NCBI GenBank assembly: GCA_900314995.1
Contig: OMXK01000038.1
Location: 1 to 60,306 of the forward strand
Direction: 5' to 3'
DNA length: 60,306 nucleotides
Source of the DNA: an uncultured Prevotella sp.
Lineage (GTDB): Bacteria > Bacteroidota > Bacteroidia > Bacteroidales > Bacteroidaceae
Below the pieces are notes generated by a model, which saw only the letters and a program-made list of their open reading frames with translations, searched no databases and had not been told where the DNA came from. Each line of letters opens with the position of its first letter. Within the stretch, counting starts at the first letter, position 1. Shown one piece after another: positions 46,641 to 56,323 of the stretch. The position numbers and the translations under genes are program-made.

Positions 46641-46812
46641 TGACCGGAGAAGGTCAGTCAGGCCGAAACAAAGTAAACAATTAAACAACGTTTTGCTGGA
46701 GATAGCCGATAGAATTCGGTAAATGTTAGAAGGTTGAGTAAATGCTCATGAGAGAGTGTTGAAGAACAAGTAAGAACAGCCCCCACGCAGAATTTAATCA
46801 TTCAAAAACAAA

Positions 46813-47289
46813 ATGAGAAAAGCAAAACCAAAGAAGCGTGTGATCCTGCCGGATCCCGTGTTTAACGACCAGAAGGTGTCTAAGTTTGTGAACCACCTGA
46901 TGTATGACGGTAAGAAAACCAAGTCGTATGAGATTTTCTACAACGCACTGGAGACAGTGAAGGCAAAGATGCAGAACGAGGAGAAGTCTGCCCTTGAGAT
47001 TTGGAAGCAGGCCCTCGACAACATCACACCTCAGGTGGAGGTAAAGAGCCGCCGTATCGGTGGTGCCACATTCCAGGTTCCGACGGAGATCCGTCCTGAC
47101 CGTAAGGAGAGTGTGTCTATGAAGAATATGATCTCGTTCGCCCGCAAGCGTAGTGGTAAGTCAATGTCTGACAAACTTGCTGCTGAGATTATGGATGCCT
47201 ACAACAACCAGGGTGGTGCCTTCAAGCGTAAGGAGGATATGCACCGTATGGCAGAGGCTAACCGCGCATTTGCCCACTTCAGATTCTAA
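46813..47289 (+). CDS. rpsG: 30S ribosomal protein S7
   Basis: 16S rRNA head-assembly protein, 158 residues, starting [35 protein letters not shown] at full typical length, ending NRAFAHFRF. The gap to rpsL (172 bases) is longer than usual and holds no gene I can support. Confidence 0.97.
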   Translation: MRKAKPKKRVILPDPVFNDQKVSKFVNHLMYDGKKTKSYEIFYNALETVKAKMQNEEKSALEIWKQALDNITPQVEVKSRRIGGATFQVPTEIRPDRKESVSMKNMISFARKRSGKSMSDKLAAEIMDAYNNQGGAFKRKEDMHRMAEANRAFAHFRF

Positions 47290-47335
47290 GATAGGTGTTA
47301 TAAGGTAAGGACGTTTTTAAAGGATAAACAAGACA

Positions 47336-49465
47336 ATGGCAAATCGCGATTTACATTTGACGAGAAACATCGGTATCATGGCTCACATCGATGCTGGTAA
47401 GACTACCACTTCTGAGCGTATCCTGTTCTATACAGGTAAGACGCACAAGATTGGTGAGGTGCATGATGGTGCTGCTACGATGGACTGGATGGCTCAGGAA
47501 CAGGAGCGTGGTATCACTATTACTTCTGCTGCTACGACTTGTAACTGGACATGGAACAACAAAACTTTCAAGATTAACCTGATTGATACTCCGGGACACG
47601 TGGACTTTACCGCAGAGGTAGAGCGTTCACTGCGTGTACTTGATGGAGCTGTTGCAACTTATTCTGCAGCTGACGGCGTGCAGCCTCAGTCTGAGACCGT
47701 TTGGCGCCAGGCAGATAAGTATAATGTGCCCCGTATCGGTTATGTTAATAAGATGGACCGCTCTGGTGCAGACTTCTTTGAGACTGTTCAGCAGATGCGT
47801 GACATCCTCGGTGCTAATCCTGTTGTGATTCAGGTTCCCATTGGTGCAGAGGAGAACTTCAAGGGTCTGGTTGACCTGATCAAGATGAAGGCCATCCTGT
47901 GGCACGATGAGACCATGGGTGCTGAATACGATGTTGAGGAAATCCCTGCTGACCTTCAGGCTGAGTGCGACGAGTGGCGTAACAAGCTGCTTGAGGCTGC
48001 CGCAGAGTATGATGAGGCTCTGATGGAGAAGTACTTCGATGATCCCGACTCTATCACAGAGGATGAGATTATCGCTGCTATCCGCAAGGGTACTATCTCT
48101 ATGCAGTGCACGCCGATGCTGCTCGGTTCTTCTTATAAGAATAAGGGTGTACAGCCGTTGCTCGATTACGTATGTGCATTCCTGCCAGCTCCTGTAGACA
48201 TCGATGTGATTAAGGGTACTAACCCCAACACAGAGGAAGAAGAGGATCGCGAACCCTCTGAAGAGGCTCCTACCTCAGCTTTGGCTTTCAAGATCGCTAC
48301 CGACCCGTATATGGGACGTCTGGTGTTCTTCCGTGTCTACTCTGGTAAGATTACTGCCGGAAGTTATGTTTACAATCCCCGCTCTGGCAAGAAGGAGCGT
48401 ATCAGCCGTCTGTTCCAGATGAACTCTAACAAGGAGATTCCTATGGAGTCGATCGACGCTGGTGATATCGGCGCAGGTGTAGGTTTCAAGGATATCCGTA
48501 CTGGTGATACCCTCTGCGCAGAGGATGCTCCTATCGTACTGGAGTCAATGACCTTCCCCGACACTGTGATTTCTATTGCCGTAGAGCCTAAGTCTCAGGC
48601 CGACGTTGCCAAGCTTGACAACGGTCTTGCTAAGCTGGCTGAGGAAGATCCTACATTCACCGTTCGTACTGACGAGCAGAGTGGTCAGACCATTATCTCC
48701 GGTATGGGTGAGCTTCACCTCGACATCATTATCGACCGTCTGAAGCGTGAGTTCAAGGTAGAGTGTAATCAGGGTAAGCCCCAGGTTAACTATAAGGAGG
48801 CTATCACGAAGACCGTTATGGGCTATCGTGAGGTTTACAAGAAGCAGTCTGGTGGTCGCGGTAAGTTCGCTGATATCATCGTAAACGTAGGTCCTGTTGA
48901 TGAGGATTACGATATCAAGGAGAACGGACCTCTGCAGTTCATCAATGAGGTGAAGGGTGGTAACATCCCCAAGGAGTTCATCCCTGCTATCCAGAAGGGA
49001 TTCGAGGGTGCACTTAAGAATGGTATTCTTGGTGGCTATCCTATGGATTCTCTGAAGGTGACTGTAGTCGACGGTTCATTCCACCCGGTAGACTCTGACC
49101 AGCTCTCATTCGAGATTGCTGCCCAGATGGCTTACAAGGCTGTATGTGCTCAGGCTAAGCCCGTACTGATGGAGCCCATCATGAAGCTCGAGGTGGTAAC
49201 ACCTGAGGAGAACATGGGTGACGTGATCGGTGACCTGAACAAGCGCCGTGGTCAGGTGGAAGGTATGGAAGAGGCTCGCAGTGGTGCTCGTGTCGTTAAG
49301 GCTCAGGTTCCCCTGTCAGAGATGTTCGGTTATGTAACCGCCCTGCGTACCATCACTTCTGGTCGTGCTACCAGCTCAATGGAGTATGATCACCACGCTC
49401 CTCTCTCAAGTGCACTGGCTAAGGCTGTGCTCGAGGAGGTTAAGGGCCGTGCCGACTTGGTATAA
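47336..49465 (+). CDS. fusA: Elongation factor G
   Basis: GTPase that drives translocation. The 709-residue protein has the P-loop AHIDAGKTT near residue 20, the switch [25 protein letters not shown] and the later EF-G domains ending in a conserved tail ([19 protein letters not shown]). It follows rpsG by 46 bases. Confidence 0.98.
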   Translation: MANRDLHLTRNIGIMAHIDAGKTTTSERILFYTGKTHKIGEVHDGAATMDWMAQEQERGITITSAATTCNWTWNNKTFKINLIDTPGHVDFTAEVERSLRVLDGAVATYSAADGVQPQSETVWRQADKYNVPRIGYVNKMDRSGADFFETVQQMRDILGANPVVIQVPIGAEENFKGLVDLIKMKAILWHDETMGAEYDVEEIPADLQAECDEWRNKLLEAAAEYDEALMEKYFDDPDSITEDEIIAAIRKGTISMQCTPMLLGSSYKNKGVQPLLDYVCAFLPAPVDIDVIKGTNPNTEEEEDREPSEEAPTSALAFKIATDPYMGRLVFFRVYSGKITAGSYVYNPRSGKKERISRLFQMNSNKEIPMESIDAGDIGAGVGFKDIRTGDTLCAEDAPIVLESMTFPDTVISIAVEPKSQADVAKLDNGLAKLAEEDPTFTVRTDEQSGQTIISGMGELHLDIIIDRLKREFKVECNQGKPQVNYKEAITKTVMGYREVYKKQSGGRGKFADIIVNVGPVDEDYDIKENGPLQFINEVKGGNIPKEFIPAIQKGFEGALKNGILGGYPMDSLKVTVVDGSFHPVDSDQLSFEIAAQMAYKAVCAQAKPVLMEPIMKLEVVTPEENMGDVIGDLNKRRGQVEGMEEARSGARVVKAQVPLSEMFGYVTALRTITSGRATSSMEYDHHAPLSSALAKAVLEEVKGRADLV

Positions 49466-49546
49466 ACAAGCAAATCCGGAGTGCCGCTGAGCAAATGACT
49501 CTTTAGCGGCCTCCTTATATAATAATTAAATATCAAAATTAAAGAC

Positions 49547-49852
49547 ATGAGTCAGAAAATTCGTATTAAGCTGAAGAGCTACGACCACAAATTGGTTGAC
49601 AAGTCAGCAGAGAAAATCGTGAAGGCTGTCAAGGCCACAGGTGCTATCATCAGCGGTCCTATCCCCCTTCCCACACACAAGCGTATTTACACCGTGAACC
49701 GTTCTACCTTCGTTAACAAGAAGGCACGTGAGCAGTTCCAGCTGTCAGACTACAAGCGTCTGATTGATATCTACAGCTCAACAGCCAAGACTGTTGACGC
49801 CCTGATGAAGCTCGAGCTTCCTAGCGGTGTTGAGGTAGAGATCAAGGTATAG
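49547..49852 (+). CDS. rpsJ: 30S ribosomal protein S10
   Basis: 101-residue S10, starting [23 protein letters not shown] with [17 protein letters not shown]. Complete and normal in length. In most relatives it is followed directly by rplC; here a terminator follows and rplC lies 8.8 kb further on. Confidence 0.97.
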   Translation: MSQKIRIKLKSYDHKLVDKSAEKIVKAVKATGAIISGPIPLPTHKRIYTVNRSTFVNKKAREQFQLSDYKRLIDIYSSTAKTVDALMKLELPSGVEVEIKV

Positions 49853-49876
49853 TAATATCTTCTCTTAAATAAGGAT

Positions 49877-49910
49877 ATGGCGTGAGTTCGACTGAATTCA
49901 CGCCATTTTT
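49877..49910 (+). terminator. Rho-independent terminator after rpsJ
   Basis: A 12-bp stem (49877-49888 with 49895-49906, one G-U pair) with a 6-base loop followed by TTTTT. It cleanly ends the rpsL-rpsG-fusA-rpsJ transcript. Confidence 0.9.
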
Positions 49911-49961
49911 GTCATCACTCTGTGTGGCTATTTAAGCTTTTGTCAGATTCTTGTCGAATAA

Positions 49962-49993
49962 TTTGGAGAATTATTATTTTATGCTTACCTTTG
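49962..49993 (+). promoter_or_regulatory. Promoter of the M13 peptidase gene
   Basis: TTTG at 49962-49965 and TACCTTTG at 49986-49993 with a 20-base spacer. The start codon is 45 bases downstream. Confidence 0.8.
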
Positions 49994-50038
49994 TGGCGAT
50001 ATAGAATGCCAATAACATTACTAAAACATAAATACATG

Positions 50039-52048
50039 ATGAAAAAGTTTATTATCGCCGTAGCCATTGCCTTCGTGAGTATGGCAAGTATGGCACAGAA
50101 CTTTAGAGCGAACATGGATCCGAGTGTGAAACCTGGTGATGACTTCTGGCAGTATGCCGTTGGCTCGTGGCTGAAGAACAACCCGATTGACAAGGAGTAC
50201 CCGATGAATGGTGCTTTTGTTGATCTGATGAAACAGAACGAAGTGCGCATCAATGCGCTGATCATGAAGTATGCCAATGAAAAGAACCTGCCACAGGGCA
50301 GCGACGGGCAGAAGATCGGTGCGCTCTATCGTCTCTACATGGACAGCGTGGCGCGCAACAAGATGGGCTATGAGCCGATCCTGCCTTACCTGAAGCAGGT
50401 ACGTGCCATCAAAACCCGCGAAGAGGCCCTGAAGCTGATGGCAGACTTAGATGCTAAGGGCTTTAACACAGCACCTTACGGTATCAGCCTGAGTCTGAAC
50501 CCGTTCAACTCATCGGAGTATATGATGAGCGCTGGCCATGGGGGTGCCACTATGGCTCAGGAATATTATGCCAATCCCAACGAGCAGCAGAAGGCCGAAG
50601 TTGCCGCTAAACAGAGTCTGTATAAGGATTTCCTGAAGATGGTGGGCAACAGCGATGCCGAGCGCATGATGCAGGCCACATGGGCCATCGAGCACAGAAT
50701 TGGTGTCAAGACGCTGAACCAGGTGGATAGGCGCGACCCGATGAAGACCAACCACATTATGCCGTGGGAGCAGTTGTTGCAGGATTTCAAGGGCATCGAC
50801 TGGGTGGGCTATCGCGACGCCCTCAACTATCCGAAAGATATCGACCAGGTGAACGTGAGTGAGCTGGAGCCACTGCATGAGGTGGAGAAGCTGCTGGCCG
50901 AAACAAGTGTCGAGGACTTGAAGGCCTATATGGAACTGTGTGTCGTCAAAGCCTACAGTGAATACCTGAGTGATGACTTCACTGATCGTCAATTTGAGTA
51001 CTCAAAGGCCGTCAATGGCATACAGGAACAGAAACCCCGCTGGAAGCGTGCCGTCGCCGAAATCGATGATAATCTGGAGGAGACTATTGGAAAACTCTAT
51101 GTGGCAGAATATTTCCCCGAAACCAGCAAACAGCGTGCCTATCGTATGGTGAAAGACCTGCAGCAGGCCTTCGAGGATCGTCTGAAGGATAATACCTGGA
51201 TGAGCGACTCCACCAAGGCCAAGGCCCTGGAGAAGCTGCATGCCATGCATATCAACGTAGGTTATCCCAACAAGTGGGAAGATATGGAGAAGTTCATTGA
51301 CATCCGCGAGGATCAGAACCTCGTGGAGAACTTCATCCGAATCACACTGGAGTCGCGTGCAGCCTTGATACGTAAGTATTGGCATAAGCCTGTGGATAAG
51401 ACCATTATGCCATTCTCTCCACAGACGGTAAACGCTTGTTATGTTCCAATGTTCAACAGCATCAACTTCCCCGCTGCCATCCTGCAGCCTCCGTTCTTCG
51501 ATCCTGAGGCCGACTATGTCTGCAACTACGGTGCCGTTGGAGCCGTCATCGGTCATGAGATGAGCCACGGCTTCGACGATCAGGGTTGTCAGTACGATAA
51601 GGACGGTAATCTGATCAATTGGTGGGCAGCTGAAGACAAGGCCAAGTACGATGAGCGCACGAAGGTGCTCGCCGACTGGTTCTCAGAGCAGGAGGCACTG
51701 CCTGGGCTGAAGGTTAACGGCCAGAAGACCTTGGGCGAGAACATCGGTGACAACGGTGGACTTCAGGTGGCCTATCGTGCCTTTGAGGATCGCATGAAGC
51801 AGGAGCCGCTGAACACGATCGACGGCTTTACCCCTGCCCAGCGCTTCTATCTGGCCTACGCCCGTGTCTGGGCCAGCAACGTGACGCCTGAGTACATCGC
51901 CCTCATAGTGAACAGCGATGTTCATTCGCCGAATATTTTCCGTGTGAATGCTGCCCTGCCGATGATTGACAGCTGGTATGACGCCTTCAACATCCAGCCC
52001 ACCGACAAGATGTTCATCCCAAAGGAGAAAAGAGCATTGGTGTGGTAA
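50039..52048 (+). CDS. Exported M13 (neprilysin/PepO-like) metallopeptidase
   Basis: Zinc endopeptidase acting on peptides outside the cytoplasm. The 669-residue protein has a signal peptide (MKKFIIAVAIAFVSMASMAQ), a typical N-terminus DPSVKPGDDFWQYAVGSWLKNNPI, substrate-binding NACYVPMFNSINFPAAILQPPFF, the zinc site HEMSH at residues 506-510, GENIGDNGGLQVAY (third ligand Glu) and a C-terminal Trp as in the family. An adjacent ATG at 50036 is equally possible. It opens the block that separates rpsJ from rplC. Confidence 0.94.
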   Translation: MKKFIIAVAIAFVSMASMAQNFRANMDPSVKPGDDFWQYAVGSWLKNNPIDKEYPMNGAFVDLMKQNEVRINALIMKYANEKNLPQGSDGQKIGALYRLYMDSVARNKMGYEPILPYLKQVRAIKTREEALKLMADLDAKGFNTAPYGISLSLNPFNSSEYMMSAGHGGATMAQEYYANPNEQQKAEVAAKQSLYKDFLKMVGNSDAERMMQATWAIEHRIGVKTLNQVDRRDPMKTNHIMPWEQLLQDFKGIDWVGYRDALNYPKDIDQVNVSELEPLHEVEKLLAETSVEDLKAYMELCVVKAYSEYLSDDFTDRQFEYSKAVNGIQEQKPRWKRAVAEIDDNLEETIGKLYVAEYFPETSKQRAYRMVKDLQQAFEDRLKDNTWMSDSTKAKALEKLHAMHINVGYPNKWEDMEKFIDIREDQNLVENFIRITLESRAALIRKYWHKPVDKTIMPFSPQTVNACYVPMFNSINFPAAILQPPFFDPEADYVCNYGAVGAVIGHEMSHGFDDQGCQYDKDGNLINWWAAEDKAKYDERTKVLADWFSEQEALPGLKVNGQKTLGENIGDNGGLQVAYRAFEDRMKQEPLNTIDGFTPAQRFYLAYARVWASNVTPEYIALIVNSDVHSPNIFRVNAALPMIDSWYDAFNIQPTDKMFIPKEKRALVW

Positions 52049-52091
52049 CATTGTATAATAGTTTTGGAAGGATATCAATTAAAGATGAATT

Positions 52092-53717
52092 ATGAAAAAG
52101 AAGATTCTTGCAGTCTTAGTAATTGCGGTGCTCCTGTTAGGTATGATTGCCTGCACAGACAGTGCTGACAACCCCGTAAGCCCCAGCCAGCAGGAGATGG
52201 AAGAGAGTCTCGTCGGCCTGTGGTATGAGGAGTTCGACTATGAGGACGTGACCGAGGACGGCAAACCCTTCAATCGTGCCTTGATTGCTGTAGAAACTAA
52301 AGCCGACCATACGGGCTATGTCGCTTTGGCGGTATTTGATGACGCCTTCAACGAACCGCTTGAGATTTATGGCGGTCCGAAGGATGCGCCGTTCACATGG
52401 CAGGTGACTGCCGAGGGGCAGGTCATCCTGACTGATCCAGCTACAGGCACGACTTTCTCGCCGACTCGTACTCGCGGCGATAGGGATCACAACGACTTTG
52501 TCGATATTGGTCAGATAAAGATGAAAAGTGGCTCAAATAATATTGCCTTCAGCAATACATCCCATCAAGGTACACTTACCAAGTCCGGAGCGAGTAATAA
52601 CGGCTTGATTAAGGAATGGATGGCGAAGTCAACCCTCCCGCGAGCCTGTGTCGTCGACAGCATCCCTGTGGAGATTTTCCCCGATTATATGAACTACGTG
52701 TTCAACTACCCTTCGTTCGATCCCTTCGGCAATCCCTGCACACTCAGCGGTACCATCACGGTCGACAAGACGCTGATAAAGGACAATAAGCCCTACAATG
52801 GCATTCTGCTCTACAACCACTTCACCATCTATGCCACCACGCAGGCACCTTCGCGTGGAGCCGTCGAGTTCCCGACGGGGGCAGCCTTCACCAACTTCAT
52901 CGTTGTAGCCCCCGACTACTACGGCTTCGGCATCACTGAGAAAGAGCCGCAGGCCTACTGTATCTCACGGGCCAACGGCCGCGCCTCGCTCGATGCCTAC
53001 CTCGCTGCAAAGCGGTTGATAGAAGACCTGAAAGTGAAGAAAGGCGACGACTTCGTTATCGCTGGTTATTCGGAAGGTGGGCAGACCACGATGAGCGTGT
53101 TGCGCGAAATCTCTGAACGTCATCCTGAGATCAAGGTGAAACGAGCCTTCGCCGGCGACGGTCCCTACGACATCAACTCGATGTATGACGCCATCACCAA
53201 AGGCACCACCGAGATGCCCAGCACCGTCTGCAACGTGCTCTATGCCTTCAACCACTTCTTCCGTCTGGGTTACGATATCCACGACTATCTGAAGGATCCC
53301 GTGGCCAAGAACTTCAATAAGTGGTTCCTCAGTAAGGAGAATAAGCGCAGGGCCCTTGACGAGGAGCTAATCAAGACTAAAAAGACGAGTGACATCTGCA
53401 CAGATGCCGTTCTCAATACCAATAGCGCCCTGTCGCGCAAGTTTAAGGCTGCCTTCAGCCAGGATGCGCTTACTAGCGGCTGGACGCCCCGTAGAGACTT
53501 CGATGTGATGCTTTTCCACGACACGAAAGACGATGTCGTGCCAGTGGAGAACTTCTATGCCATGAGCAAGTTCCTCAAGGCTAAAGGCATCAAGACAGAG
53601 GAGTTTGTCGGTGAGTACAGCTCTGAAACGACCAAGGAAGCCGGCATCACCAACCACGAGGTATCGGCCCTTACCTTCTTCCTCAGGATCATCGAGTGGA
53701 TGACCGCGAACTATTGA
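52092..53717 (+). CDS. Secreted lipoprotein with an alpha/beta hydrolase (lipase-like) domain
   Basis: A 541-residue exported protein; the signal ends at the lipobox LLGMIAC. Residues about 35-150 form a separate beta-rich domain (SLVGLWYEEFDYEDV, a lipocalin-like start). The C-terminal part is an alpha/beta hydrolase with the nucleophile Ser327 in GYSEGG, an upstream VVAPDYYGFGIT strand-turn and a likely acid/His in the last 60 residues (HDTKDDVVP, TNHEVSA). It resembles secretory lipases; the substrate is not known. It begins 44 bases after the M13 peptidase. Confidence 0.83.
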   Translation: MKKKILAVLVIAVLLLGMIACTDSADNPVSPSQQEMEESLVGLWYEEFDYEDVTEDGKPFNRALIAVETKADHTGYVALAVFDDAFNEPLEIYGGPKDAPFTWQVTAEGQVILTDPATGTTFSPTRTRGDRDHNDFVDIGQIKMKSGSNNIAFSNTSHQGTLTKSGASNNGLIKEWMAKSTLPRACVVDSIPVEIFPDYMNYVFNYPSFDPFGNPCTLSGTITVDKTLIKDNKPYNGILLYNHFTIYATTQAPSRGAVEFPTGAAFTNFIVVAPDYYGFGITEKEPQAYCISRANGRASLDAYLAAKRLIEDLKVKKGDDFVIAGYSEGGQTTMSVLREISERHPEIKVKRAFAGDGPYDINSMYDAITKGTTEMPSTVCNVLYAFNHFFRLGYDIHDYLKDPVAKNFNKWFLSKENKRRALDEELIKTKKTSDICTDAVLNTNSALSRKFKAAFSQDALTSGWTPRRDFDVMLFHDTKDDVVPVENFYAMSKFLKAKGIKTEEFVGEYSSETTKEAGITNHEVSALTFFLRIIEWMTANY

Positions 53718-53751
53718 CAATAAGAGCAATTATATACAATAATTCAAAAGA

Positions 53752-54386
53752 ATGATATCAAAATCAAGATTATTATTGCCTTTGGCACTGATAATTGTTG
53801 GTCAGAGTATGTTTGCACAGTCATCGGGATTCCAGAAACTCGATGAATGGACATAAAAATGGAAGACAGGGCAGCAGACCTATTTCGGTTATCCTGTCAA
53901 CCAACAGTCGGAGATGCGTGATTTCTACGAATGGTATCTGGCAGCTGGTCTGGAAGTGGTGAACCTGGACAATGCCGGAGACCCCATGACCGACGAGCCT
54001 TGGGCCATGTCGTCGCATGTCTTCGAGCGTGAGGTCATCGACTACTTCGTTCCGCTCTATGGCTTCGACAAGAGCGATGTCTGGGGCATCGTGACCCATA
54101 GTGGTACCTACGGCAACAATCATGGCATCTACTTTGGCGCCAACTATCTGTGGGCTCCACCTTCAAAGGTGCTATCGACGACATGGAAACCCTCAATGCT
54201 GTGCTCGACCGCCATACAGAGATTCCCGCCGTCTATCGCCATGTAGATGCAGCCCTCTTTGGAGGCTACCTCCCTTTCACCGAGCACAGCCAGATGGTGA
54301 GCTCCATGTCACAGTATATTGAGAACCAGCTCGGCTTCTCGAAGAAAGAGCAGCAGCAGTTAAGGGACAAATACCTGACGAACTAG
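53752..54386 (+). pseudogene. Decayed exported histidine-decarboxylase-like (PLP) gene
   Basis: Reads as a signal peptide (MISKSRLLLPLALIIVGQSMFAQ), an in-frame TAA at 53854, then group II PLP-decarboxylase sequence: YFGYPVNQ, NAGDPMTDEPW, SSHVFEREVIDYF and WGIVTHSGTYGNNHGIYFGANYLW. The frame then shifts near 54152 and continues with GSTFKGAIDDMETLN and VDAALFGGYLPF. Compared with the family, about 75-80 residues are missing at the shift, and the later part with the PLP-binding Lys (SGHKF region) is also gone. At least three lesions, so it is not functional. The family assignment is by motif; the export signal is unusual for it. Confidence 0.8.
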
Positions 54387-54497
54387 CATCAATCATGTAC
54401 GATCAGATCCGGGAAGATAGTCATCTCACGATTTCTGTCCCTGCTCGCGGCCCTCATATCTTATTTTTCTTATTATTGAATTTACCTCTACAATATG

Positions 54498-54640
54498 GTT
54501 TACCGATAAACAACTATTCCGCCACCGAGAAACCCTTTCTCGGGTTACGACTGAAGGGGCTTCAGTCGTAAGGAAAACCGTAAATTCTCTAGAGAATTTT
54601 GTGGCTTGCTACCTATAGACTCCTGCTTACATCCCTTCAA
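54498..54640. repeat. Gene-free stretch with a chain of hairpins sharing words with the other elements
   Basis: 54387-54826 holds no gene. In order: GTTTA/TAAAC (54498-54511), a perfect 8-bp stem CCGAGAAA/TTTCTCGG (54525-54543), a perfect 12-bp stem TTACGACTGAAG/CTTCAGTCGTAA (54545-54571) and the perfect 18-base palindrome AAATTCTCTAGAGAATTT (54582-54599). ACCGATAAAC recurs in the 30.5-kb element and a near copy of the palindrome recurs near 20756. TGCTTACAT also recurs near 20713. I see no mirrored arms here. Function unknown. Confidence 0.65.
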
Positions 54641-54774
54641 ACTACCAGTTTACTACTGGCAAACTATAAGAGAAGTGGTTATAAACTTTGGTAGAATGGG
54701 GCAGTCGCTGTCTGCTTGGATGAAGGCTGCGATTGAGCGTAGAGTCAAGCTTGTTAGTTAAATTTTGATAAAGC

Positions 54775-54805
54775 ATTGTTCTTTCGATTTTTTTTCATAT
54801 CTTTG
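54775..54805 (+). promoter_or_regulatory. Promoter of the GH13-STAS-debranching operon
   Basis: ATTG at 54775-54778 and TATCTTTG at 54798-54805 with a 19-base spacer. The GH13 start codon is 21 bases downstream; the three genes that follow are spaced by 7 and 20 bases, suggesting one transcript. Confidence 0.75.
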
Positions 54806-54826
54806 CAACGTGGAAATGTATATGTT

Positions 54827-55981
54827 ATGAAGAATTGGTTTGATAACATCCGAATCTATCATCTGTTGATTGACAGATTCAACGGAGGTTGGCAGACGCC
54901 GCCAGCCAGTGAGAACGTCTTTTGCGGGGGAAATCTGCAAGGAGTGACTGACAAACTAGACTACATCAAGGACCTGGGCTTTACGGCCATCATGCTCTCG
55001 CCTATCTTCAAGTCGGCAAACTATCATGGGTATCATACCCTGAACTTCGAGGACGTGGATCCGCATTTCGGCACATGGGAGGACTATCAGAAGCTGCTCG
55101 ATACGGCTCACGACAAGGGACTGAAGATCATCTGCGACTTTGTGCCCAACCACTGCTGGTATCAGGCACCTGTCTTCGCGGAGTCGCTTCTCGCCAATGG
55201 CGGCAAGCATCGCGACTGGTTCTTCTATCCGAAAGAGGGTAGCGACGAATTCGTGTCGTTCCTGGGCTTCGGCGACCTGCCTAAGTTCAACCTGACAAAT
55301 CCCGAAGTGGTCAGTTTCATGATTGAGAAAGCCGAGCAGCTTGCCCGCATGGGAGTGGATGCTTTCCGTATCGACCATGCTCTTGGACAGCCACATAGTT
55401 TCCTGAAGAGCCTTCGCGACCAACTGCAGGCCATTCGTAGCGATATCGTGGTGTTTGGCGAGGTGTGGGCACAGGGCATCGGACCGCAGCTGGCCAGCCA
55501 GCTGTACTTCAAGACAGAGGGCAGGCTGAACGAGTTCCTGGCACAGGAAACCAAACCTTTCTCTCAAGACGCCTTGCAGGCTGACTATGTGGAAACGCTG
55601 GACGGTGTGCTTGACTTTGCCTATCGCGACATCCTCTTGGAGGAAGTCCATTCAGGCCGCGGCATCAAGGGCAATCAGACCCTGCGCAGCAAGATAGCCG
55701 ACCACTTCGCCAAGTATCCTGAAGACTTCAAGCTGGTATTGTTCCTGGATAATCATGATACCGACAGGTTCTTGTTCGACTGTCATGATGATGTGAACTT
55801 GCTGCAGGAAGCCATCGACCTGACGATGGAACAGCCGCATCCTTTCTCTTTCCTCTATGGCACGGAGCAGCTGATGACCATCAAGACAACCATCTTCAAT
55901 GCCGAGCCATACGCAGACCTCAGGGTGCGCAACTGCATGGACTGGTCGAAGCAATACAACGAGCTGAATCTTCATAAATAA
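54827..55981 (+). CDS. Cytoplasmic GH13 alpha-amylase family enzyme
   Basis: Acts on alpha-glucans; exact specificity is not evident. The 384-residue protein has no signal peptide, so it should act inside the cell. The four GH13 regions are present: CDFVPNH, GVDAFRIDH with nucleophile Asp183, VFGEVWA with acid Glu212, and LDNHDTDR with Asp311. The N-terminus goes straight into the catalytic barrel (NIRIYHLLIDRFNGG). The C-terminal beta domain seems short. It shares an operon with a STAS protein and a glycogen debranching enzyme, so a role in glycogen turnover is likely (inference). Confidence 0.9.
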   Translation: MKNWFDNIRIYHLLIDRFNGGWQTPPASENVFCGGNLQGVTDKLDYIKDLGFTAIMLSPIFKSANYHGYHTLNFEDVDPHFGTWEDYQKLLDTAHDKGLKIICDFVPNHCWYQAPVFAESLLANGGKHRDWFFYPKEGSDEFVSFLGFGDLPKFNLTNPEVVSFMIEKAEQLARMGVDAFRIDHALGQPHSFLKSLRDQLQAIRSDIVVFGEVWAQGIGPQLASQLYFKTEGRLNEFLAQETKPFSQDALQADYVETLDGVLDFAYRDILLEEVHSGRGIKGNQTLRSKIADHFAKYPEDFKLVLFLDNHDTDRFLFDCHDDVNLLQEAIDLTMEQPHPFSFLYGTEQLMTIKTTIFNAEPYADLRVRNCMDWSKQYNELNLHK

Positions 55982-55988
55982 TATAGCG

Positions 55989-56303
55989 ATGGATTGGGAT
56001 ATATATAAATTAGGTGCAGAGTTAAACTCTTACAACTATCAGGAAGTACAGGATGGTATCATGGCCATTCTGGAGAAAGGCAGCAATGTGGTGCTCGACA
56101 TGACTGGCTGTAAATACGTATCCAGTATGGGGCTGCGTGTATTGCTCTATTCCAAGAAAGTTGCCATGTCGAAAGAACTGCAGGTTTATCTGGTGGGCGT
56201 CAATGCCGAGGTCAAGGACATCATGAGTGTCACGGGCTTCGATAATTTCTTCGATTCTTTCGATACAATGGAGGAATGCATGGAGAAAGTGAAGAATTTG
56301 TAA
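55989..56303 (+). CDS. STAS-domain protein (anti-sigma factor antagonist-like)
   Basis: A 104-residue single STAS domain, like SpoIIAA/RsbV-type switch proteins that bind an anti-sigma or kinase partner when dephosphorylated. The conserved loop reads YVSSMGLRVLL; Ser46 sits where the phosphorylated Ser of SpoIIAA lies, while the usual preceding Asp is Ser45. It is encoded between two alpha-glucan enzymes at 7 and 20 bases, so its partner may act on glycogen metabolism or stress signalling. No kinase or phosphatase is visible in the window. Confidence 0.87.
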   Translation: MDWDIYKLGAELNSYNYQEVQDGIMAILEKGSNVVLDMTGCKYVSSMGLRVLLYSKKVAMSKELQVYLVGVNAEVKDIMSVTGFDNFFDSFDTMEECMEKVKNL

Positions 56304-56323
56304 TACCTTTGTAATAGAGCATA

